In this document: in pieces, positions 1-4,506 of the stretch | Layout of the letters: each line of letters starts with the position of its first letter | How positions within the stretch are numbered: position 1 is the first letter of the stretch | Assembly: GCA_029934675.1 (NCBI GenBank) | Contig: JAOZLT010000104.1 | Span: 1 to 5,509, forward strand | Length of the DNA: 5,509 nt | Direction of reading: 5' to 3' | Source: Candidatus Altimarinota bacterium | GTDB lineage: Bacteria > Patescibacteriota > Gracilibacteria > UM-FILTER-43-11 | The notes under the pieces: generated by a model | The model's database searches: none | What the model saw: only the letters and a program-made list of their open reading frames with translations | What the model was told of the DNA's origin: nothing | Program-made: the position numbers and the translations under genes

Positions 1-380
1 TTTCCCAAGATGCAATAAACTACATATCTAAATTAAATAACTTAAGTGATTTAATAATGGGATTTTTGAATAATTTCCTAAAAAACACACAAAGCCACAG
101 TACAAATATATCCTTTGAAATAAACGAAAAAAGATTCGTATGGTTTAGTGAAAATGAACCCTCTATAAGTAAGCGAATTGGTCGCATTATATTAACTGGT
201 AAAATGCCTCAAATTTTAGTAAAAACAGAAATTGTAGAAAAGAATCCAATTCTTAATAATATAGCTGAATCTCAAATTCACGACAAAACAGAAAAATTCA
301 GACACTTTATTATAAGGGATTTGGAAACTGCTAAGGAATTCGGGGAAGCATTGGGCTCAATCATAAAAAACTATAGGTAA
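1..380 (+). CDS. Hypothetical protein, C-terminal part (5' end outside window)
   Basis: I do not recognise this protein. The reading frame is open from the first bases of the window (the first full codon is at base 3) to the TAA at 378-380, giving about 125 residues. The first ATG in the frame is at base 57, which would give 107 residues. No Shine-Dalgarno-like sequence precedes it, and the codons before it read as an ordinary helix-like stretch (DAINYISKLNNLSDLI). The true start is therefore probably upstream of the window. The visible part is soluble and mixed-charge, with no signal peptide or membrane helix. A middle region rich in beta-type residues (SFEINEKRFVWF) is followed by a C-terminal stretch that looks helical (LETAKEFGEALGSIIKNYR). 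The gene is AT-rich like its surroundings. No gene follows on the same strand before base 1834, apart from the doubtful six-codon ORF at 749-769, so it ends its transcription unit. Function unknown. Confidence 0.5.
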   Translation, partial: SQDAINYISKLNNLSDLIMGFLNNFLKNTQSHSTNISFEINEKRFVWFSENEPSISKRIGRIILTGKMPQILVKTEIVEKNPILNNIAESQIHDKTEKFRHFIIRDLETAKEFGEALGSIIKNYR

Positions 381-429
381 AAAAGTCCTACAACAATAAC
401 CTGAGAGAGTGTAGACCAAATAGCTACGC

Positions 430-545
430 TACTTCTGCTAACGTATAATTTCTGCAACGCCTTTTAGGCTACAATCGGGTATTACTGCATTGGTTACTTA
501 ATTAGATTAGAGAAGTAACTTGCGTTGTATCCGTTAACAGCGGTA
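430..545 (+). repeat. Long nested inverted repeat, possible structured RNA
   Basis: Three helices nest in order. Bases 430-443 pair with 532-545 (12 of 14 positions, mismatches at 434/541 and 438/537). Bases 453-460 pair with 522-529 (8 positions, one G-T). Bases 493-499 pair perfectly with 513-519 (GTTACTT/AAGTAAC) around a 13-base loop. A small hairpin, GCCT-TTT-AGGC at 459-469, competes with the second helix. Counting wobble pairs weakly favours a + strand transcript: three mismatch sites become G-U on + and only one does on -. I recognise no known RNA family. Confidence 0.45.
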
Positions 546-549
546 TATA

Positions 550-613
550 GGGTAAAAATATAGTGCCTATTTGATGCACTTACGCTAAAAATGAAGTCAC
601 TATTTTTTTACCC
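550..613. repeat. Inverted repeat with 16-base arms
   Basis: The arm at 550-565 (GGGTAAAAATATAGTG) pairs with 598-613 at 15 of 16 positions; the only mismatch is T-T at 559/604. The 32-base loop can form an alternative GTGC/GCAC pairing (563-566 with 576-579). No target-site duplication is evident just outside the arms, so a miniature transposon is not supported directly. A T-run lies inside the 3' arm rather than after it, so this is not a standard intrinsic terminator. Confidence 0.55.
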
Positions 614-622
614 AAATTTTGC

Positions 623-651
623 AATGTTGCACTTCGTGATATTATAACATT
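623..651. repeat. Short nested hairpin
   Basis: AATGTT at 623-628 is the reverse complement of AACATT at 646-651, and a small CAC-TTC-GTG hairpin (630-638) lies inside. It is weak alone, but it follows two larger inverted repeats in close succession. Confidence 0.3.
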
Positions 652-736
652 ACAAAACTTCTTATATACGAACGTTGTGCAAAAAAGAAACATACGTTAA
701 TAGCAGTACTAATTAACTTTTTAGATAGTAAAGGAA

Positions 737-769
737 AAGGAGGAGATTATGGAATTAGCCTATATCTAG
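737..769 (+). promoter_or_regulatory. Strong ribosome binding site with six-codon ORF (MELAYI)
   Basis: AAGGAGGAG at 737-745 is the only textbook Shine-Dalgarno sequence correctly placed before an ATG that I see in the window. The ATG is at 749-751, five bases after AGGAGG. The frame closes at TAG (767-769) after six codons, and a run of eight T starts at 774. It could be a leader peptide or the severed start of a gene lost by deletion or recombination. I see no GC-rich stem before the T-run, so a terminator or attenuator is not supported. Confidence 0.35.
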
Positions 770-787
770 CTCATTTTTTTTGTCTGG

Positions 788-820
788 TGGTGGAGCCGAC
801 TGGTTTCGAACCGGCATCGG
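788..820 (-). pseudogene. tRNA- or tmRNA-like 3' end fragment
   Basis: Read on the minus strand, this contains a T-arm-like segment (GCCGG, loop TTCGAAA, CCAGT, with one C-A mismatch), then CGGCTCC as a 3' acceptor strand, A as discriminator, and CCA at 790-788. The ending GGCTCCACCA is typical of tRNA-Ala-type and tmRNA 3' ends. The matching 5' acceptor GGAGCCG, a D-arm and an anticodon arm are absent, because the hisJ stop codon lies only 32 bases upstream. The + strand reading also resembles a tmRNA 5' end, since the segment is nearly palindromic (10-bp stem, 796-820, with a two-base bulge). This looks like a remnant or an attachment-site copy, not a working RNA gene. Confidence 0.4.
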
Positions 821-852
821 TACTAATTCAATGAACAAGTATCTATTTATTT

Positions 853-1689
853 TTAGTAATCTGAGATAGGTATTTTAGTTGGTTGGCGTTTTTTGTATGT
901 ACTCAGATATTTAATTCCTACATCTTTTGCAATTTGCAATGCTTCATCCAAATGTCTGCCGACTTCGTGTAGTTCATGTGCGTCTGAGCCGAGAGTGTAG
1001 TTTTCGATTCCTGTTTCTACACACCATTTAAGGATTTCAGGGTGGGGGAATAGTTGGTGACATTTATGGTGCATAGATGCGGTGTTGAGTTCGACACCCT
1101 TTCCTGTTTCTTTTATTTTATTTAGAATTTTTTGAATTATTGGTTTATATGGTATTGGATTAAAATCACCATAAAATTTATATCCTGATTTTTTAATGAT
1201 GTCGAAATGGGCAACATTATTAAAATCACCATCTTCTACCCATTTTAAGAGTTCTTCGAAATATGCTGTGTAGGCTTGTTCTTCTGATTTATCTTTGAAA
1301 TAATTGCCTGCGTTAAGTCCACCCGAAATTACAATTTCATCCATTATATGAGCTGAGCCGAGAATGTAGTCGAATTGTATTTTTGATAGTAGTTTTTTAA
1401 TTTCGTCTTTTGCTTTTGGTTGATATTGTAATTCTAAGCCAAATGCAATATCCATATTAGGGTATTCTGGTCGGAGTTTTTCGATTTCCTGTTTTGCTGA
1501 GTTGAGTCGGCTGTAAACTTCATTAAACTCAAATACGCCTACGGTTTCTTCCGTTTTATCAAACCACTCGCCATGGTTGGTGATGCAAATATGTTTTATT
1601 TTCATTTCTTGCAGACGTTCGATTATTTTTCTGGTATCAGTTTCACTGTCCGGAGAGAAATGGTTGTGAAGGTGATAATCTATTAGCAT
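853..1689 (-). CDS. hisJ: PHP-family histidinol-phosphatase (HisJ type)
   Basis: This is predicted to hydrolyse L-histidinol phosphate to histidinol, a late step of histidine synthesis, in the cytoplasm using a metal cluster. The 278 residues match the usual length of the HisJ branch of the PHP superfamily. Visible metal-ligand motifs, in order, are D4-Y-H6-L-H8, H39 in ITNHGEW, E86 in GLELQYQP, H114 in LGSAHIMD, H161-F-D163 in NVAHFDIIKKSG, ELNTAS near 200-205, and D236-A-H238 in GSDAHELHEVG. The combination of SAH..D, GDFNNVAHFD and GSDAH is characteristic of HisJ, although another PHP phosphoesterase remains possible. I chose the ATG at 1689 because the motif begins four residues later. 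The frame stays open upstream through a TTG at 1725, and the extra residues would be a hydrophobic stretch not expected in this enzyme. No Shine-Dalgarno sequence precedes the ATG. The gene is divergent from the PKD gene and ends just before the tRNA-like fragment. No other histidine gene is visible. Confidence 0.75.
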   Translation of the reverse strand: MLIDYHLHNHFSPDSETDTRKIIERLQEMKIKHICITNHGEWFDKTEETVGVFEFNEVYSRLNSAKQEIEKLRPEYPNMDIAFGLELQYQPKAKDEIKKLLSKIQFDYILGSAHIMDEIVISGGLNAGNYFKDKSEEQAYTAYFEELLKWVEDGDFNNVAHFDIIKKSGYKFYGDFNPIPYKPIIQKILNKIKETGKGVELNTASMHHKCHQLFPHPEILKWCVETGIENYTLGSDAHELHEVGRHLDEALQIAKDVGIKYLSTYKKRQPTKIPISDY

Positions 1690-1800
1690 TATTTTGTGGG
1701 TTGTTATGATTAAACAATACTTCAAAATTACTAAAATACCAAAACTTAAAAATGTTAAAATTATGTTCCTCCGATTTTGATTTTATTTACGGGTGATTTA

Positions 1801-1809
1801 TGCTAAAAT
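1801..1809 (+). promoter_or_regulatory. Possible extended -10 promoter for the PKD gene
   Basis: TGCTAAAAT fits the extended -10 pattern TGnTAnAAT, with TAAAAT at 1804-1809, about 24 bases before the ATG at 1834. No -35 box sits at standard spacing. If used, the 5' leader would be under 20 bases, in line with the absence of a Shine-Dalgarno sequence. AT-rich DNA gives many chance matches. Confidence 0.3.
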
Positions 1810-1816
1810 AATCTTG

Positions 1817-1822
1817 ATTATA
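1817..1822 (-). promoter_or_regulatory. Possible -10 box for hisJ
   Basis: The minus strand reads TATAAT, a perfect -10 hexamer, 128 bases upstream of the hisJ ATG and back to back with the candidate + strand promoter. CTGACA on the minus strand (1835-1840) resembles a -35 box, but the 12-base spacing is too short, so support is weak. A GGAGGA on the minus strand at 1767-1772 lies between this box and the gene but is far from the chosen start. Confidence 0.25.
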
Positions 1823-1833
1823 ACCAAAATAAA

Positions 1834-4251
1834 ATGTCAGAAGAAAATAAACAAGAAGATCAAAATCCTGTGGAACAAAATCCAGAGGAGGTTTCGTCTA
1901 CAGAGACTCCTGAACCATCTGAAGTTGCTGAGAATTCAGAAAATAGGCCGGTAAATCCAGAAATGGAAGCTGTGGAGGCTAATAGACCACAATCTGAGGG
2001 CGAAAAGCCTGTTGTTGAGTCTAAACAAGAGAACTCTGTAGAAAATCCTCAATCTGAGCAATCTTCTAAAACAGATCAATCAGCTGAAGCAAATAAAGTT
2101 TCCAAAATTGAAGAGAAACCCGTTTCCGTTGATCCATCTTCTGCTAAAGTTACAGAGGATTCAGCTCTATCGGATAAGAAAGAAAGTAAGGTTGTTGCTC
2201 CAAAAAAAATTGGGAAGGAAAAATCAAAACGCAAAAGTAATGCAAAGTTCCTAACAATTATGGGGCTTAGTTTAGCTGGTTTATTTGTAGTTTTTATAGT
2301 TTTAATGGTGCTTGTAATAGCTGGTGGAGGAGAGCAAAGTCCGGTGCTTGATGCATTTGGCTTGGATGCATCGGGCATTAAAAGATTTTTGCTTGGAATT
2401 GTAAATTTTTCATTCGGTTTTCTTGGATTTCTATTTTTTATCTTAGCAACAATAGGTGTTTTTAAAATGTTGTTTGCAAAGAAAGGGGATAAAGAAGGGA
2501 GAGGACGTGGAATTAAAATGATGTTGGTTGGCGTTATACCAATGATATTTGTAATGTTTATATGGCTTTTCTTATATACTTTTATAAGTAAAATCGAGAT
2601 TGCTGCAGAGAGGGTTAAGGCTGAGATTTTAGTATTGAATCCTACCGACCTTACTAATCTTCAAGCGCCTCTTGAAGTAACTTTTAGCTCAGAGAATGTA
2701 ATTAAGTCATTGCAGGGTAGTGGCTTTAGTGTAGATGGAGTAAAGTGGGATTTTGATGGTGATGGGAAATTTGAGACGGAGGCTACAGAATTTGAAATAT
2801 CATATCTCTATAATCTTAATGGTAATTTTAATGTAGGGTTAGAAGTTGTTGTCGTGGGTGAAGATATAGCGCGTACATATAATTATCCATTAGTTATTGA
2901 AGCTGCAGTTTTTGGTGCAAATCCTGATTCTGGTACTGCGCCGTTAGATGTACAGTTTGATGCAAGTGCTTTGATACCTAAAGGTGCAAAGGTAAAAAGT
3001 TTGGATTGGGATTTTGATGGCGATAGCATTTATGAACTTACCGGTAAAGATAATTTACGTCCTAAAAATACTTTTAAACAGATAGGTACTTATAGTGTGC
3101 ATCTTCGCTTTGTGGATCAGGATAATTTGGTTGAAAATTATTATCGTGATATTGAGATTGTTCCAGGCGATAAACCTTTACTTACTGCAATTATTGAAGC
3201 GACTCCCGGTCTTAGTGGTGCATTGCCATTTCAAGTTCGTTTTGATGGCGGTAAAAGTGAAAGTGTAAAGGGGAAAATTAGTAATTATGAGTGGAACTTT
3301 GGGGATGGTTCACAGCTTCAGAAAGGTGAATCGGTTTCAAATATTTATAATAAATCCGGTACTTATACAGTTGATTTAACAGTAATAGAAGATTCAGGAA
3401 AGACTACTACTTCAAGTGTTGATGTAATTGTTTCTGATATATCTTCTGTTCCTGAAGCTCGTATTACAACAACACCACCAGCTGATAGTGAAGGTGTTTT
3501 AATGGGTGACGTACCATTTAAAGTTGAATTTGATGCTTCTTCTTCTACGGATGCAGATGATGATATTGTTAAATATGATTGGGATTTTGGTGATGATAAC
3601 AAGACTCAGGTAGGTGAAAAAGTAGAATATACTTATCTGACTGCGGGAACTTATATGGTAACTCTGATAGTTGAGGATTCTGAAGGGCAAAAACATAATT
3701 CTACGCTTTCAATAATAATAGAAGAGCCAGGTGTTAAATCAGTAATTACTGCTAATCCTGGCGAAGGTACTGCACCTTTAGTAGTGGATTTTGACGGCTC
3801 ATCTTCTAGTGCGTATGAAGGTAATATAGTTAGTTACGAATGGGATTTTGGTGATGAATCTCCAAAATCAATAACGGGAGCAAAGATTACTCATAAATAT
3901 ACTGCTGTAGGTACTTATACTGTTAAACTAAAAGTAGTGACTAATAAAAATGAAAGTAATGAGTCAGAGCAGTCGATTTATGTTCGTGAGGTTCCTTTAA
4001 GGGCGTGTTTTGAGCCGAGTAGGAGTACTGGTACAGCACCATTAGCTGTGACTTTTGAATCCAAGTGCTCAACAGGTGCAGTGGATACTTATAGTTGGGA
4101 TTTTGGTGATGGTGAGACTAGTGATGTTAGAAAGCCAGCTCATACTTTTGAGAATGCAGGTACTTATAGCGTGACATTAGAGGTAAGTGATGATAAAAAT
4201 AATGTGAATACCTACTCGGATGTGATTGTGGCGACTGGGGATGTCGAATAA
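1834..4251 (+). CDS. Membrane-anchored surface protein with six PKD domains
   Basis: This 805-residue protein is probably exposed on the cell surface. Residues 1-115 are an acidic, E/S/P/N-rich, probably disordered tail, followed by a basic stretch (116-137). Three hydrophobic helices follow (about 138-163, 186-213, 228-251), and the loop between the last two is basic. The positive-inside rule puts the tail in the cytoplasm and the C-terminal 550 residues outside. Those hold six PKD-like beta-sandwich domains at about 262-340, 356-443, 449-534, 541-630, 635-718 and 722-800. Each has the signature WDFDGD, WNFGDG or WDFGD(D/E/G) at 305, 392, 487, 583, 670 and 755, and domains 2 to 6 also end in a GTY strand. 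The first two signatures (DFDGDG, DFDGDS) resemble calcium-binding loops. The only two cysteines, C725 and C745, both lie in the last domain and could form a disulfide. There is no signal peptidase site, sortase motif or catalytic domain. PKD domains usually mediate protein or glycan contacts; adhesion or an envelope role is inference. The start is the first ATG after the divergent spacer. Confidence 0.85.
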   Translation: MSEENKQEDQNPVEQNPEEVSSTETPEPSEVAENSENRPVNPEMEAVEANRPQSEGEKPVVESKQENSVENPQSEQSSKTDQSAEANKVSKIEEKPVSVDPSSAKVTEDSALSDKKESKVVAPKKIGKEKSKRKSNAKFLTIMGLSLAGLFVVFIVLMVLVIAGGGEQSPVLDAFGLDASGIKRFLLGIVNFSFGFLGFLFFILATIGVFKMLFAKKGDKEGRGRGIKMMLVGVIPMIFVMFIWLFLYTFISKIEIAAERVKAEILVLNPTDLTNLQAPLEVTFSSENVIKSLQGSGFSVDGVKWDFDGDGKFETEATEFEISYLYNLNGNFNVGLEVVVVGEDIARTYNYPLVIEAAVFGANPDSGTAPLDVQFDASALIPKGAKVKSLDWDFDGDSIYELTGKDNLRPKNTFKQIGTYSVHLRFVDQDNLVENYYRDIEIVPGDKPLLTAIIEATPGLSGALPFQVRFDGGKSESVKGKISNYEWNFGDGSQLQKGESVSNIYNKSGTYTVDLTVIEDSGKTTTSSVDVIVSDISSVPEARITTTPPADSEGVLMGDVPFKVEFDASSSTDADDDIVKYDWDFGDDNKTQVGEKVEYTYLTAGTYMVTLIVEDSEGQKHNSTLSIIIEEPGVKSVITANPGEGTAPLVVDFDGSSSSAYEGNIVSYEWDFGDESPKSITGAKITHKYTAVGTYTVKLKVVTNKNESNESEQSIYVREVPLRACFEPSRSTGTAPLAVTFESKCSTGAVDTYSWDFGDGETSDVRKPAHTFENAGTYSVTLEVSDDKNNVNTYSDVIVATGDVE

Positions 4252-4259
4252 TTTTAAAA

Positions 4260-4356
4260 AAGTCTCAAGTGCGAGTGCCATTCCTTCGCTTAAAGCTACG
4301 GAAGACTTCACGAGTTGTAAGTAAAGATGTCGGCCTTGAGACTTGAGACTCGCACT
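4260..4356. repeat. Interleaved inverted-repeat element in the PKD-aroA spacer
   Basis: AAGTCTCAAG at 4260-4269 is the reverse complement of CTTGAGACTT at 4335-4344, and its last eight bases also match a second, overlapping copy at 4342-4349. AGTGCGAGT at 4268-4276 is the reverse complement of ACTCGCACT at 4348-4356. The order A-B-A'-B' is interleaved rather than nested, so the two helices can coexist only as a pseudoknot-like fold; otherwise they compete. The middle has a weak TTCC/GGAA hairpin (about 4281-4303). The A' copies form a 7-bp tandem duplication of TTGAGAC. An A-run at 4256-4261 gives T's after the stem on the minus strand, but no minus-strand gene lies there to be terminated. 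Confidence 0.5.
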
Positions 4357-4377
4357 AATTTAATTTTAAATTAAATT
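4357..4377. promoter_or_regulatory. Perfect 21-bp AT palindrome
   Basis: AATTTAATTT and AAATTAAATT are perfect reverse complements around a single T (4367), ending five bases before the ATG of the miniprotein. It is adjacent to the preceding repeat element. It could be an operator, but long AT palindromes also arise by chance in DNA this AT-rich. Confidence 0.3.
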
Positions 4378-4382
4378 CAAAT

Positions 4383-4490
4383 ATGAATGCTGATAAACGT
4401 AAAAAATTGGTTAAAGTAGTAGTTATTGCGGCGATTGCTACATTACTACTTACATCTTTTGCTCCGCTTTTAGCTAGCTTGGGTGCTTAG
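4383..4490 (+). CDS. 35-residue single-helix membrane miniprotein
   Basis: This short ORF has a basic head (MNADKRKKLVK), then one hydrophobic helix of about 20 residues (VVVIAAIATLLLTSFAPLLA), and ends SLGA before TAG. That design is typical of small inner-membrane proteins, with the lysine-rich end in the cytoplasm. In size and layout it resembles known bacterial one-helix miniproteins such as Prli42 of Listeria; I claim no homology. The helix could also be a signal peptide, but too little follows it to be a secreted product. A second ATG at 4387 is out of frame. There is no Shine-Dalgarno sequence. The stop lies 16 bases before aroA on the same strand with no terminator between, so co-transcription is likely. 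Main doubt: an ORF this short can be open by chance, though its ordered charge and hydrophobicity pattern argues against that. Confidence 0.55.
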   Translation: MNADKRKKLVKVVVIAAIATLLLTSFAPLLASLGA

Positions 4491-4506
4491 TTTCCGAAAA
4501 CCTTTT

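Larger units (their letters stand above)
381..787. other. Gene-free, inverted-repeat-rich spacer
   Basis: No ORF here looks like a protein gene. The longest candidates I inspected are a six-codon ORF at 749-769 and an 18-codon ORF at 591-647 that overlaps an inverted repeat and lacks a ribosome binding site. The stretch instead holds three successive inverted-repeat structures, listed separately, and a run of eight T at 774-781. The concentration of pairing arms is higher than in the other spacers of this window. A structured RNA gene, or the end of a decayed mobile element, would both explain it; neither is proven. Confidence 0.5.

Noticed and set aside
400..412. CTGAGA as part of a TPP riboswitch
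   Set aside because: The other conserved TPP segments (ACCC, the TGAACCTGATCTGG-like block, GGGA) are absent, and no gene starts nearby downstream.
796..820. Stem at the tRNA-like fragment as an intrinsic terminator
   Set aside because: No T-run follows the stem on either strand; the run of eight T at 774-781 precedes it on the + strand.
788..870. Intact minus-strand tRNA ending at the CCA
   Set aside because: No 5' acceptor GGAGCCG, no D-arm or anticodon arm can be formed, and the T-stem has a mismatch. The required upstream bases are the hisJ C-terminus; a TCTCAG there looks D-arm-like only by chance.
790..1150. tmRNA running rightward on the + strand from GGAGCCGACTGGTTTCGA
   Set aside because: The 5' end resembles tmRNA, but no tag reading frame or matching 3' end with CCA follows, and the region is occupied by hisJ coding sequence.
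2076..2378. 100-codon minus-strand ORF inside the PKD gene
   Set aside because: It is antisense to a well-supported coding region and covers the acidic tail and first membrane helix. Its translation is low-complexity with no recognisable domain.
3363..3696. Two overlapping minus-strand ORFs inside the PKD repeats
   Set aside because: Both are antisense to clear PKD domains and overlap each other in different frames, so they are shadows of repeat coding sequence.
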